55,721 bases of DNA from an uncultured Oscillibacter sp. (GTDB taxonomy: Bacteria > Bacillota > Clostridia > Oscillospirales > Oscillospiraceae): NCBI RefSeq assembly GCF_900544955.1, contig NZ_UQXD01000011.1, forward strand, positions 1 through 55,721. Direction: 5' to 3'. Below, in pieces: positions 1-10,316 of the stretch (its first letter is position 1; each line of letters opens with the position of its first letter). The notes below the pieces were generated by a model. That model had not been told where the DNA came from, did no database searches, and saw only the letters and a program-made list of their open reading frames with translations. The translations under genes and the position numbers were made by a program.

Positions 1-225
1 CATCACCGCGCCACTGGTGGGCACCTTCTACGCCGCCCCGGCACCGGACCAGCCCCCCTTCGTCTCCGTGGGCGACCGGGTGAAAAAAGGCCAGACCGTC
101 TGCCTCATCGAGGCCATGAAGATGATGAGCGAGGTCCCCGCCCCCTGCGACTGCGTGATTGAGGCCGTGCTGAAGGCCGACGGCGAGCTGGCCGCCTTCG
201 GCGAGGCGCTGCTGCGCTACCGGCC

Positions 226-232
<7 letters not shown>
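1..232 (+). CDS. accB: Biotin carboxyl carrier protein of acetyl-CoA carboxylase, C-terminal part
   Basis: This is the 3' end of a gene that begins before the window; the frame is open from base 2. The visible 76 or so residues form a biotinyl domain, with the biotinylation motif EAMKMM; the lysine codon that would carry biotin is at 119-121. In the family, AccB carries carboxybiotin between AccC and the AccA/AccD carboxyltransferase during malonyl-CoA synthesis. The TGA stop (230-232) overlaps the ATG of accC at 226, indicating translational coupling in one operon. The N-terminal part cannot be assessed. Confidence 0.95.
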
Positions 233-1613
<1,381 letters not shown>

Positions 1614-1617
<4 letters not shown>

Positions 1618-2468
1618 ACAGCATTTTCGCCAAGCGCCGGGCCCGGCTTCTGGCCATGAAGGCCATCCGGGACAACTACGTTCCCGGCGACAAGCTGACC
1701 ACCTGCCCCAAGTGCGGGCAGGAGAGCGAGCGGAAGGCCGTGGCCGAGGGGCTGTCGGTTTGCCCCAAGTGCGGCTACCACTGGCCCATCGGCGGGTACT
1801 ACCGCCTCAGCACCATTCTGGACCCCGGCTCCTTCCGGGAGCTGAACGAGAAATACCCGGCGGCGGACCCCCTGTCCTTCCCCGGCTACCGGGCCAAGCA
1901 GGACGCCGCCCAGCGCAAAACCGGCCTCACGGAGGCCGCCGTCACCGCCACCGGCGCCATTGGCGGGCGGCGGTGCGTGGTGGGCGTGCTGGACAGCCGC
2001 TTCCTCATGGGCAGCATGAGCGCCGCCGTGGGGGAGAAGATCACCCTGGCCATTGAATACGCCGCCAAAAACAAGCTCCCCCTCATCCTCTTCGCCGCCA
2101 GCGGCGGCGCCCGGATGCAGGAGGGGATTTTGTCCTTGATGCAGATGGCCAAGACCAGCGCCGCCCTGGCCCGGTTTTCCGACAGGGGCCTGCTCTACAT
2201 CTCCGTCTTGACGGACCCCACCACCGGCGGCGTCACCGCCAGCTTCGCCTCCCTGGGCGACATCATCCTGGCGGAGCCCGGCGCCCTCATCGGCTTTGCC
2301 GGCCCCCGGGTGATTCAGCAGACCATCGGCGAGACGCTGCCCGAGGGCTTCCAGCGCGCGGAGTACCAGGAGGCCCACGGCTTCGTGGACGCGGTGGTGC
2401 CCAGAGCGCAATTGCGGGAGACCCTGGCCCGGCTCCTGCTTCTCCATGAGAAAGGAGGCCGCCCATGA
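1614..2468 (+). CDS. accD: Acetyl-CoA carboxylase carboxyltransferase subunit beta
   Basis: Carries, with AccA, the transfer of the carboxyl group from biotin to acetyl-CoA. The 284-residue product has the N-terminal four-cysteine zinc ribbon of AccD (TCPKCG and VCPKCGYH, around residues 31-55), followed by a crotonase-fold carboxyltransferase domain with SGGARMQEG and the TTGGVTASFA stretch. Start ATG overlaps the accC stop (ATGA), and the stop overlaps the accA ATG at 2465, so stoichiometric expression with its partners is expected. Confidence 0.97.
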
Positions 2469-3283
2469 ATCAGCTCACCGCCGCGGAGCGGGTGGCCATC
2501 GCCCGAAACCCCCAGCGGCCCAATATCACCGACTTGATCGACGGCCTGTTCACCGACTTTTTTGAGCAGAAGGGCGACCGCCTGTGCGGCGAGGACGCCG
2601 CCATCCTGGGCGGCGTGGCGTCGTACCACGGCCAGAGCGTCACCGTCATCGGCACCCGGAAGGGCAAGACTCTGGAGGAGAACCTCCAGTGCAACTTCGG
2701 CATGCCCAACCCGGAGGGCTACCGCAAGGCCCTGCGGCTGATGCGCCAGGCGGAGAAGTTCCGCCGCCCCGTCCTCACCTTCATCGACACCTCCGGCGCC
2801 TATCCCGGCCTGGAGGCCGAGGCCCGGGGCCAGGGGGAGGCCATCGCCCGGAACCTGCTGGAGATGAGCCGCCTCACCGTCCCCGTCATCGCCGTCGTCA
2901 CCGGCGAGGGCAACAGCGGCGGCGCCCTGGCGCTGGGCGTGGCCAACCGGGTGCTCATGCTGGAAAACGCGGTGTACGCCATCCTCTCCCCGGAGGGGTT
3001 TGCCTCCATCCTGTGGAAGGACGCCGGCCGCAGCGCCGAGGCCTGCGAGCTGATGAAGCTGACGGCCCCGGACCTGATGCGCCTGGGCGTCATCGACGAC
3101 ATCATTCCGGAGCCGGAGGGCGGCGCCCACACCGCCCCCGTCCAGGCCATCCGCCAGATCGACCGCTGCCTGCGGCGGCACCTGGCCGCCCTCTCCAAGG
3201 AGAGCGGCGCCGCCCTGGCCGCCGCCCGCTACCAGAAATTCAGAAAGATGGGGGCGGCCGCTCCCCAGAAGGAGGAGCCATGA
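2465..3283 (+). CDS. accA: Acetyl-CoA carboxylase carboxyltransferase subunit alpha
   Basis: Partner of AccD in the carboxyltransferase step. The 272-residue protein has the crotonase fold of AccA: IDTSGAYPG and the GEGNSGGALA oxyanion-hole region, followed by an ILSPEGFASILW stretch typical of the family. It is shorter than the E. coli protein (319) because it lacks part of the N-terminal helical extension, as in many Firmicutes. ATGA overlaps with accD upstream and fabH downstream. Confidence 0.96.
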   Translation: MNQLTAAERVAIARNPQRPNITDLIDGLFTDFFEQKGDRLCGEDAAILGGVASYHGQSVTVIGTRKGKTLEENLQCNFGMPNPEGYRKALRLMRQAEKFRRPVLTFIDTSGAYPGLEAEARGQGEAIARNLLEMSRLTVPVIAVVTGEGNSGGALALGVANRVLMLENAVYAILSPEGFASILWKDAGRSAEACELMKLTAPDLMRLGVIDDIIPEPEGGAHTAPVQAIRQIDRCLRRHLAALSKESGAALAAARYQKFRKMGAAAPQKEEP

Positions 3284-4230
3284 ACGGCATCAAAATCCGT
3301 GGCACCGGCCGCTGCGTCCCCGAGCACCTGGTCACAAACGAGGACCTCGCCAAAATCGTGGACACCAACGACGAGTGGATCACCACCCGCACCGGCATCC
3401 GCCACCGCCACCACTGCACCGGCGGGGAAAGCCACATCGCCCTGTGCACCGGCGCCGCCCGCCGGGCCCTGGAGCGGGCGGGCATCTCCCCCGCGGACAT
3501 CGGCGCGTGCATTGTGGCCACCGTGTCGGCGGACACCATCGTGCCCTCCGCCGCGTGCCTGCTCCAGCGGGATCTGGGGCTGCCGGAGGACATCCCCTGC
3601 TTTGACCTGAACGCCGCCTGCACCGGCTTCCTCTTCGCCCTCCACACCATGGAGTGCCTGCTGAACGCCTCCCCCCGGAAATACGGCCTGGTGGTGGGGG
3701 CGGAGGTGCTGAGCCGCACCATCAACTGGGACGACCGGGGCACCTGCATCCTCTTCGGGGACGGCGCCGCCGCCGCGGTGGTGGAGTGCCGGGAGGGCTG
3801 GCCCTCCATCGGCGCGGTGCTGGGCAGCCGGGGGGACGACGAGCTTCTGCGCCTGCCGGGCATTGAGACCGGCGAGCGGGGCTTCATCTCCATGGAGGGC
3901 ACCAAGGTCTTCAAGTTCGCCGTGGAGACGGTGCCCGCCTGCATGGACGCCGTGCTGGAGAAGGCGGGCAAGACCGCGGAGGACGTGGATTTCTTCGTCT
4001 TCCACCAGGCCAACGCCCGCATCATCGACCTGGCGGTGCGCAAGTACCGCATCCCGCCGGAGAAATACTACAAAAACATCGACGAATACGGCAACACCGC
4101 CGCCGCCAGCGTCCCGCTGGTGCTCAGCGAGCTGGAGGACCAGGGCAGAATCGGCCCCGGCAGCCGGATGCTGGTGGTGGCCTTCGGCGGCGGCCTCACC
4201 TGGGGCGGCGCGCTGATTGAATTTGCGTAA
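3280..4230 (+). CDS. fabH: 3-oxoacyl-ACP synthase III
   Basis: Condenses acetyl-CoA (or a branched starter acyl-CoA) with malonyl-ACP to start fatty acid synthesis. The 316-residue product has the catalytic triad of the family: Cys114 in AACTGF, His242 in FHQANA and Asn272 in GNTAAAS. The start is the ATG at 3280, which overlaps the accA stop and is preceded by GGAGGAG; the frame remains open far upstream, but that is only antisense-free GC-rich frame space inside accA. Linkage of fabH to accA couples malonyl-CoA supply and initiation. Confidence 0.97.
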   Translation: MNGIKIRGTGRCVPEHLVTNEDLAKIVDTNDEWITTRTGIRHRHHCTGGESHIALCTGAARRALERAGISPADIGACIVATVSADTIVPSAACLLQRDLGLPEDIPCFDLNAACTGFLFALHTMECLLNASPRKYGLVVGAEVLSRTINWDDRGTCILFGDGAAAAVVECREGWPSIGAVLGSRGDDELLRLPGIETGERGFISMEGTKVFKFAVETVPACMDAVLEKAGKTAEDVDFFVFHQANARIIDLAVRKYRIPPEKYYKNIDEYGNTAAASVPLVLSELEDQGRIGPGSRMLVVAFGGGLTWGGALIEFA

Positions 4231-4248
4231 GGCAAGAGAGGATACTCC

Positions 4249-5190
4249 ATGAAGAAATTGAACGAGCTCCTGGGGACCGAGTTCCCCATCATCCAGGGCG
4301 GCATGGCCAACATCGCCACCGGCGAATTCGCCGCCGCCTGCTCCAACGCCGGCGCCCTGGGTATGATCGGCACCGGCGGCATGCGGGAGGCCGGGCTTCT
4401 GCGCCAGCAAATCCGCGTCTGCCGGGAGCGGACGGACAAGCCCTTCGGCGTGAACCTGATGCTGATGAACCCCTGCGTGGAGGAGATGGCGAACATCCTC
4501 ATCGAGGAGCAGGTGCAGGTGGTGACCACCGGCGCCGGCAATCCCGGCAAGTACATCCCCGCCTGGAAGGACGCCGGCATCAAGGTGCTGCCGGTGGTGG
4601 CCGCCGCGGCCCTGGCCCGGCGCCTCTCCCGCTACGGCGTGGACGCCTTCATCGCCGAGGGCACGGAGTCCGGCGGCCACGTGGGCGAGATGACCACCAT
4701 GGCCCTGGTGCCCCAGATCATCGACGCGGTGGACGTGCCGGTGGTGGCCGCCGGCGGCATCGCCGACGGGCGGCAGATGGCCGCGGCCCTGGCCCTGGGC
4801 GCCTGCGGCGTCCAGGTGGGCACCTGCCTGCTTGCCAGCGTGGAGTGCCCCATTCACGAGAACTACAAGCAGGCCATCCTCAACGCCAAGGACAGCGACA
4901 CCGTGGTAACCGGCCGCAGCGTGGGCGGGCCGGTGCGGTGCCTGAAAAACAAGATGACCCGGAAGTACCTCAGCCTGGAAAAAGAGGGCGCCACCCTGGA
5001 GGAGCTGGAGCACGTGACCCTGGGCGGCCTCCGCCGGGCCGTGTTCGACGGCGATATGGAGACCGGCAGCGTCATGAGCGGCCAGGTGGCCGGCATGCTC
5101 CACGAGATCAAGCCCGTCCGCCAGATTCTGGAGGAGCTGTTCGGCGGCGGCCAGACCGTTTTGGAGGCAACCGGCAGAGCATGGCAGTGA
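4249..5190 (+). CDS. fabK: Enoyl-ACP reductase II (FMN-dependent)
   Basis: FabK-type flavoprotein that reduces trans-2-enoyl-ACP, the last step of each elongation cycle; FabK replaces FabI in many clostridia and streptococci. The 313-residue TIM-barrel product begins with the family hallmark (FPIIQGGMA), carries ESGGHVGEM, the VVAAGGIADG phosphate-binding stretch and LGACGVQVGT. RBS GAGAGGA lies 10 bases before ATG. It overlaps the next gene by 10 bases. No fabI or fabL is seen in the window, so this is the likely enoyl reductase of the operon. Confidence 0.92.
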   Translation: MKKLNELLGTEFPIIQGGMANIATGEFAAACSNAGALGMIGTGGMREAGLLRQQIRVCRERTDKPFGVNLMLMNPCVEEMANILIEEQVQVVTTGAGNPGKYIPAWKDAGIKVLPVVAAAALARRLSRYGVDAFIAEGTESGGHVGEMTTMALVPQIIDAVDVPVVAAGGIADGRQMAAALALGACGVQVGTCLLASVECPIHENYKQAILNAKDSDTVVTGRSVGGPVRCLKNKMTRKYLSLEKEGATLEELEHVTLGGLRRAVFDGDMETGSVMSGQVAGMLHEIKPVRQILEELFGGGQTVLEATGRAWQ

Positions 5191-6269
5191 TGATTCGGGG
5201 GAAATCCCTCCCCCTTCCGATTGTACAGGGCGGCATGGGCGTGGGGGTCAGCCTGGACCGGCTGGCCGGCGCCGTGGCCGCCTGCGGCGGCATGGGCACC
5301 ATCTCCACCGCCATGTGCGGCTTCCGGGAGCCGGACTTCGCCGCCGACCCCAAGGGCGCCAACCTGCGGGCCCTGGCCGCCCAGGTCCGCCGGGCCAAGG
5401 AGCTGGCCCGCGGCGCAGGCCTGGTGGCCATCAACGCCATGGTGGCCACCACCCAGTACGCCGACAGCATCCGTACCGCCCTCCGGGCGGGGGTGGACGC
5501 GGTGGTATGCGGCGCGGGGCTGCCCCGGGACCTGCCCGCCATCGCAGCGGAGGTGCCGGAGAGCGACGCCGCCATCGCCCCCGTCGTCAGCGGCGGCCGG
5601 GCGGCGGGCCTCATCTGCAAGCTGTGGGATAAGCACTACCGCCGCGTGCCGGACTTCGTGGTGCTGGAGGGCCCCCTGGCCGGGGGGCACCTGGGCTTCT
5701 CCAAGGAGGAGGCCCGGGAGGCCCAGGCGGGGCGGTCCAAGCCCCTCTCGGACCTCCTGCGGGAGGTGCTGGAGGCCCTGGCCCCCTTCCGGGAGCAGTA
5801 CGGCCGGGACATCCCGGTCTTTGTGGCCGGAGGCGTGAAAAACGGCGGCGAGATGCGCCGCTACACCGACGCCGGGGCCGCCGGGGCCCAGTTTGCCACC
5901 CGGTTCATCGCCACGGAGGAGTGCGACGCCCGCGACGGCTACAAGCAGGCGCTGCTCCGCGCCCGCGGCGAGGACGTGACCATCGTCCAAAGCCCCGTGG
6001 GCATGCCGGGCCGGGCGCTGCACAGTCCCCTGATCCAGCGGGTGGAGGCCGGTTCCCAGCCCCGGATAGCCACTTGCAGCCGCTGCCTCACCGTCTGCGA
6101 CTGCAAAACCGCCCCCTACTGCATCTCCAAGGCGCTGATCGCCGCGGTGGAGGGGGACTGGGAGAACGGACTCTTTTTCTGCGGCGCGGGCGCCGGAGAG
6201 GTGAACACCCTCTCCACGGTGCCGGAGCAGATGGAGCAAATCATGAGAGAATGGAGGGCCGCGCCATGA
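5181..6269 (+). CDS. FabK-like / nitronate monooxygenase family flavoprotein with Cys-rich C-terminus
   Basis: A 362-residue TIM-barrel flavoprotein of the nitronate monooxygenase/FabK/2-nitropropane dioxygenase superfamily. It shares IVQGGMGVG, LAGGHLG, VAGGVKNGG and AGAAGAQFATRF with the FabK group but differs from the gene upstream by a Cys-rich tail near residues 297-316 (CSRCLTVCDC then PYC), which looks like a metal- or cluster-binding loop. Start ATG at 5181 lies inside the fabK 3' end; its stop overlaps fabD. Exact substrate is unknown; a redox role in fatty acid synthesis is inferred only from its place in the operon. Confidence 0.85.
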   Translation: MAVMIRGKSLPLPIVQGGMGVGVSLDRLAGAVAACGGMGTISTAMCGFREPDFAADPKGANLRALAAQVRRAKELARGAGLVAINAMVATTQYADSIRTALRAGVDAVVCGAGLPRDLPAIAAEVPESDAAIAPVVSGGRAAGLICKLWDKHYRRVPDFVVLEGPLAGGHLGFSKEEAREAQAGRSKPLSDLLREVLEALAPFREQYGRDIPVFVAGGVKNGGEMRRYTDAGAAGAQFATRFIATEECDARDGYKQALLRARGEDVTIVQSPVGMPGRALHSPLIQRVEAGSQPRIATCSRCLTVCDCKTAPYCISKALIAAVEGDWENGLFFCGAGAGEVNTLSTVPEQMEQIMREWRAAP

Positions 6270-7198
6270 AGCTCGGTTTCCTATACGCCGGACAGGGCAG
6301 CCAGCACCCCGGGATGGGGGCGGACCTGTACGAGGCGTTTCCCGCCTTCCGCGCCGTGATTGACGGCGCCCCGGTGGACTTTGACCTGAAGGAGGTCTCC
6401 TTCACCGACAGCCGGGGCGTTTTGAATCAGACCCGGTACACCCAGCCCTGCATGGTGGCTTTCGCCGCCGGGCTCACCGCCGTGCTGCGGGAGCGGGGCA
6501 TCGTCCCCGCCGCCGCCGCCGGGCTGTCCCTGGGCGAGTACTCCGCCCTCCACGCCGCCGGCGTCTTCGACGCCGCCACCGCCATTCGCCTGGTGGCCTT
6601 CCGGGGCCGGGCCATGGAGGACGCCGCCGCAGGCCGGGAGAGCGCCATGATGGCGGTCCTGGGCCTGGACCGGGAACCCCTTCAAGCTGCCTGCGAGGAG
6701 GCCGCGCCCCTGGGCTGCGTGGTCATCGCCAACTACAACTGCCCCGGGCAGCTGGTGATCGGCGGCGAGAAGGCCGCCGTGGAACAGGCCGCCGCCCTGG
6801 CCAAGGAGCGGGGCGCCAAGCGATGCCTGCCGCTGAAGGTCAGCGGCCCCTTCCACACCCCCCTGATGGCCCCCGCCGGGGACGCCCTCCAGGCGTATTT
6901 CCAGGGCGTGGACTTCGCCGCCCCCGCCATTCCGGTGGTGTTCAACTGCCTGGGCGACGTGAAGGGAGACGAGACCGCCATTCCGGAGCTGCTGGTCCGC
7001 CAGGTCCAGAGCAGCGTGTATATGGAGGACTCCATCCGCCGCCTGGCCGCCATGGGCCTGGACGCCCTGGTGGAGATCGGCCCCGGCAAGGCCCTCAGCG
7101 GCTTTGTGAAGAAAACCGCGCCGGAGATGCCCGTCCACGCCGTGGAGACCGCGGCGGACGTGGAGGCCCTGGTGCAGCTGGTAAAGGAGAACGGATGA
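6266..7198 (+). CDS. fabD: Malonyl-CoA:ACP transacylase
   Basis: Transfers malonyl groups from CoA to ACP. The 310-residue protein opens with YAGQGSQHPGMG; the nucleophilic serine is Ser88 in GLSLGEY (the usual GHSLGE has His replaced by Leu here), and the catalytic histidine is His197 in GPFHTPLM. ATG at 6266 overlaps the previous stop (ATGA), and the stop overlaps the fabG start. No acpP gene lies nearby although it is often next to fabD in related operons. Confidence 0.95.
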   Translation: MKLGFLYAGQGSQHPGMGADLYEAFPAFRAVIDGAPVDFDLKEVSFTDSRGVLNQTRYTQPCMVAFAAGLTAVLRERGIVPAAAAGLSLGEYSALHAAGVFDAATAIRLVAFRGRAMEDAAAGRESAMMAVLGLDREPLQAACEEAAPLGCVVIANYNCPGQLVIGGEKAAVEQAAALAKERGAKRCLPLKVSGPFHTPLMAPAGDALQAYFQGVDFAAPAIPVVFNCLGDVKGDETAIPELLVRQVQSSVYMEDSIRRLAAMGLDALVEIGPGKALSGFVKKTAPEMPVHAVETAADVEALVQLVKENG

Positions 7199-7941
7199 TG
7201 GATTTTTCCAATAAGACCGCCGTGGTCACCGGCGGCAGCCGGGGCATCGGCCGGGCCGTGTGCCTGGAGCTGGCAAAGGGCGGCGCCAACGTGGTGCTGT
7301 GCTACGCCGGCAACGCCTCCGCCGCCCAGGAGACCGTATCCGCCTGCGAGGCGCTGGGGGCCAAGGCCATGGCCGTGCAGTGCGACGTGGCGGACAGCGC
7401 CCAGGTGAAGGCCATGATGGACGCCGCCCTGGCCGCCTTCGGCCGGGTGGACATTCTGGTGAACAACGCCGGCATCACCCGGGACGGCCTGCTGATGACC
7501 ATGAAGGAAGAGGACTTCGACGCCGTGACGGCCACCAACCTGAAGGGCACCTTTCTGTGCATGAAGGCGGTGGCCCGACAGATGATGCGCCAGCGGAGCG
7601 GCCGGATCGTGAACCTGTCCAGCGTGGTGGGCCTGCGGGGCAACGCCGGGCAGGTGAACTATGCCGCCAGCAAGGCCGGCGTGGTGGGCATGACCAAGTC
7701 CCTGGCCAAGGAGCTGGCCTCCCGGGGCGTCACCGTCAACGCGGTGGCTCCCGGCTTCATCGAGACGGACATGACCGCCGCCATGCCGGAGGCCGCCAAA
7801 ACCGCCACCCAGGCCGCCATCCCCATGGGGCGGCTGGGGGCCGCGGAGGACGTGGCCCGGGCGGTGGCCTTCCTGGCCAGCGACGAGGCCGGGTACGTCA
7901 CCGGCCAGGTACTGGCCGTGGACGGCGGGATGAGCATGTAA
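7195..7941 (+). CDS. fabG: 3-oxoacyl-ACP reductase
   Basis: NADPH-dependent short-chain dehydrogenase reducing 3-ketoacyl-ACP. The 248-residue product has the Rossmann motif GGSRGIG near residue 14, NNAG, the catalytic Ser in NLSS, and YAASK (Tyr/Lys pair). Two adjacent ATG codons (7195 and 7198) are possible starts; the first overlaps the fabD stop, matching the style of the operon. A gap of 91 bases, with a small GC hairpin (CCCCCCGCGAGGGGG) and a strong Shine-Dalgarno before fabF, separates it from fabF. Confidence 0.95.
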   Translation: MMDFSNKTAVVTGGSRGIGRAVCLELAKGGANVVLCYAGNASAAQETVSACEALGAKAMAVQCDVADSAQVKAMMDAALAAFGRVDILVNNAGITRDGLLMTMKEEDFDAVTATNLKGTFLCMKAVARQMMRQRSGRIVNLSSVVGLRGNAGQVNYAASKAGVVGMTKSLAKELASRGVTVNAVAPGFIETDMTAAMPEAAKTATQAAIPMGRLGAAEDVARAVAFLASDEAGYVTGQVLAVDGGMSM

Positions 7942-8032
7942 CTTCCCCCGCCTCCGCCCGGCGCGCAGCCGCCGGTCTCCAGCGCCCCCCGCGAGGGGGA
8001 TCTCTGACATTCTCACTTCTAGGAGGTACACT

Positions 8033-9274
8033 ATGGAACGACGCAGAGTCGTCATCACCGGCCTGGGGGCCGTCACCCCCGTTGGCCTCACCGCAACCGA
8101 AAGCTGGCAGGCCGTGAAGGACGGCGTGTGCGGCGTGGCGCCCATTACCCAGTTCGACGCCTCTTCCATGAAGGTGAAGCTGGCCGCCGAGGTTAAGGGC
8201 TTCGACGCCGACGCCCTGCTGGGCAAGCAGGAGGCCAAGCGCATGGGCCGCTTCACCCAATTTGCCGTGGTCTCCGCCCGGGAGGCGATGGCCGACGCGG
8301 CCTTCGACATCCAGGCGGCCGACCCCGACCGCTGCGGCGTCATCATCTCCAGCGGCATCGGCGGCCTCTCCATCACCGAGGCCGAGCACGACAAGGGCAA
8401 GGAGAAGGGCTGGGACCGGGTCTCCCCCTTCTATATCCCCACCGGCATCTGCAACATGGCCGCCGGCCGCGTGGCCATCGACACCGGCTTCCGGGGCATG
8501 TGCTCCTGCCCCGTCACCGCCTGCGCCGGCGGCACCAACGCCGTGGGCGACGCCTTCCACTACATCCGGGACGGCTACGCAGAAGTGATGCTCTGCGGCG
8601 GCGCGGAATCCAGCGTCACCCCCCTGGCCATCGGCGGCTTCACCTCCATGAAGGCCCTGGCCCAGACCGAGGACCCCGCCCGGGCCTCCATTCCCTTCGA
8701 CCTGGAGCGCAGCGGCTTTGTCCTGGGCGAGGGCGCGGGCGTGCTGCTGCTGGAGGAGCTGGACCACGCCCTGGCCCGGGGCGCCAGGATTTATGCGGAG
8801 ATCGTGGGCTACGGCGCCACCTGCGACGCCTACCACATGACCGCCCCCCTGCCCGACGGCAGCGGCGGCGCCAAGGCCATGGCCCTGGCCCTGGCGGACG
8901 GCGGCGCCGCCCCGGAGGCGGTGGGCTACATCAACGCCCACGGCACCTCCACCCACTTAAACGACGCCGGGGAGACCTCCGCCGTCAAGACGGTGTTCGG
9001 GGAGCACGCCTACCGCCTGGCCATCAGCTCCACCAAGTCCATGACCGGCCACATGCTGGGCGCCGCCGGCGCCGTGGAGGCCATCTTCACCGCCCTGACG
9101 CTGCAAGACGGCTTCCTCCCCGCCACCATCAACTACCGGGTGCCCGACGAGGCATGCGATCTGGACGTGGTGCCCGGCACTGGACGGAAGGCCGACGTGA
9201 CCTACGCCCTGTCCAACTCCCTGGGCTTCGGCGGCCACAACGGCAGCCTGCTGCTGAAGAAGTGGGAGGCGTGA
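8033..9274 (+). CDS. fabF: 3-oxoacyl-ACP synthase II
   Basis: Elongating beta-ketoacyl-ACP synthase. The 413-residue thiolase-fold protein has the full KAS triad: Cys164 in TACAGG, His303 in NAHGTSTHLND and His340 in TGHMLGAAG. The start has an excellent RBS (AGGAGG, 7 bases before ATG). Only one base separates its stop from the fabZ ATG. It is the only elongating KAS in the window, so probably carries all elongation rounds unless a fabB lies elsewhere. Confidence 0.97.
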   Translation: MERRRVVITGLGAVTPVGLTATESWQAVKDGVCGVAPITQFDASSMKVKLAAEVKGFDADALLGKQEAKRMGRFTQFAVVSAREAMADAAFDIQAADPDRCGVIISSGIGGLSITEAEHDKGKEKGWDRVSPFYIPTGICNMAAGRVAIDTGFRGMCSCPVTACAGGTNAVGDAFHYIRDGYAEVMLCGGAESSVTPLAIGGFTSMKALAQTEDPARASIPFDLERSGFVLGEGAGVLLLEELDHALARGARIYAEIVGYGATCDAYHMTAPLPDGSGGAKAMALALADGGAAPEAVGYINAHGTSTHLNDAGETSAVKTVFGEHAYRLAISSTKSMTGHMLGAAGAVEAIFTALTLQDGFLPATINYRVPDEACDLDVVPGTGRKADVTYALSNSLGFGGHNGSLLLKKWEA

Positions 9275-9275
9275 G

Positions 9276-9707
9276 ATGGAACTGAACTCCAATCAGATCG
9301 CGGAAATCCTGCCCCACCGCTACCCCTTCGCCCTGGTGGACCGGATCACCGACTACGAGCCGGGCCAGTGGGCCAAGGGCATCAAATGCGTCAGCATGGG
9401 CGAGCCGGTGTTCTGCGGCCACTTCCCCCAGCAGCACGTCCTGCCCGGCGTGCTGATTTTGGAGGCCCTGGCCCAGGTGGGCGCCGTGGCCATTTTGTCC
9501 CTGCCGGAGAACAAGGGGAAAATCGCCCTGTTCGGCGGCGTGAAAAACGCCCGGTTCAAGCGGAAGGTCATCCCCGGCGACGTGCTGGAGATGGAGTGCG
9601 TCCTGACCAAGCGCCGCGGCCCCGTGGGCATCGGGGAGTGCAAGGCCACGGTGAATGGCGAGGTGGCCTGCACGGCGGAGCTGACCTTCGCCATCGGCGC
9701 GGAGTGA
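9276..9707 (+). CDS. fabZ: 3-hydroxyacyl-ACP dehydratase
   Basis: Hot-dog fold dehydratase that removes water from 3-hydroxyacyl-ACP. The 143-residue protein has the catalytic pair His49 (in GHFPQQH) and Glu63 (in GVLILEAL); the usual HFPxxPxxPG motif has the first Pro replaced by His. NQIAEILPHRYPF at the N-terminus is typical. It follows fabF with no gap and is the last enzyme of the operon before the regulator. Confidence 0.96.
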   Translation: MELNSNQIAEILPHRYPFALVDRITDYEPGQWAKGIKCVSMGEPVFCGHFPQQHVLPGVLILEALAQVGAVAILSLPENKGKIALFGGVKNARFKRKVIPGDVLEMECVLTKRRGPVGIGECKATVNGEVACTAELTFAIGAE

Positions 9708-9770
9708 TCCGACGGTCTCCCCAACTCCTGCCATACCAGAGAACAATGCAGAAAGCCGGGAGGCGGAACG

Positions 9771-10235
9771 ATGCTGAAAGACATTTTTTTTGACGTGTAC
9801 ACCAAATTTAAGCTCCACTTCTACCAGGAGATTTTTCAGCGCTTCCAGGACCGGGAGGCCAGTCTCACCACGGTGGAGACCTTCTGCATGGAGACCATCC
9901 AGGCCCTGGGCAGCCCCACGGTGAACGAGTTCGCCACCTTCATGCGCATCTCCCCGCCCAACGCGGCCTACAAGGTGAACAGCCTGGTGAAAAAGGGGTA
10001 TCTCCACAAGGTCCAGTCCCCCGACGACCGCCGGGAGTACCACCTGGAGGTCACCCAGAAATACGTGGACTACTACAATATCTCCACCAGCTACATGGTG
10101 GAGGTGATGGACCGGATCGCGGCCCGCTTCTCCCCGGAGGAGTGCGCCAAGCTGGAGGAGATGCTCACCATCGTCAGCCAGGAGCTAATGCCGGAGGTCC
10201 CCGTCCCCGGCTGCCAGATGCGGATGCCGGAGTAA
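9771..10235 (+). CDS. MarR-family winged-helix regulator, FabT-like by context
   Basis: A 154-residue MarR-type protein: alpha-helical N-terminus, a winged helix at about residues 45-90 (SPTVNEFATFMRISPPNAAYKVNSL read as helix-turn-helix) with the wing basic/acidic motif DDRREYHLEV, and a C-terminal dimerisation helix. RBS GGGAGGCGG precedes the ATG. In streptococci the MarR protein FabT, usually at the start of the fab cluster, represses it using acyl-ACP; here the regulator is the last gene. A FabT-like role is inference from position; no operator is identifiable because the operon promoter lies outside the window. Confidence 0.82.
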   Translation: MLKDIFFDVYTKFKLHFYQEIFQRFQDREASLTTVETFCMETIQALGSPTVNEFATFMRISPPNAAYKVNSLVKKGYLHKVQSPDDRREYHLEVTQKYVDYYNISTSYMVEVMDRIAARFSPEECAKLEEMLTIVSQELMPEVPVPGCQMRMPE

Positions 10236-10240
10236 AGCCA

Positions 10241-10283
10241 TATGAGACGAGACACAGGCCGAAGGCCTGTGTCTCGTCTCATA
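10241..10283. terminator. 20-bp perfect hairpin after the fab operon
   Basis: Two perfect 20-base arms (10241-10260 and 10264-10283) with a GAA loop, immediately after the regulator stop and between convergent genes. There is no following T-run on either strand, so it may act as a bidirectional stall/terminator or protect the 3' end of the message. Confidence 0.65.
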
Positions 10284-10316
10284 TCAGTCCGCGGAAAGGC
10301 CGCGCCGCCGCCCCGG

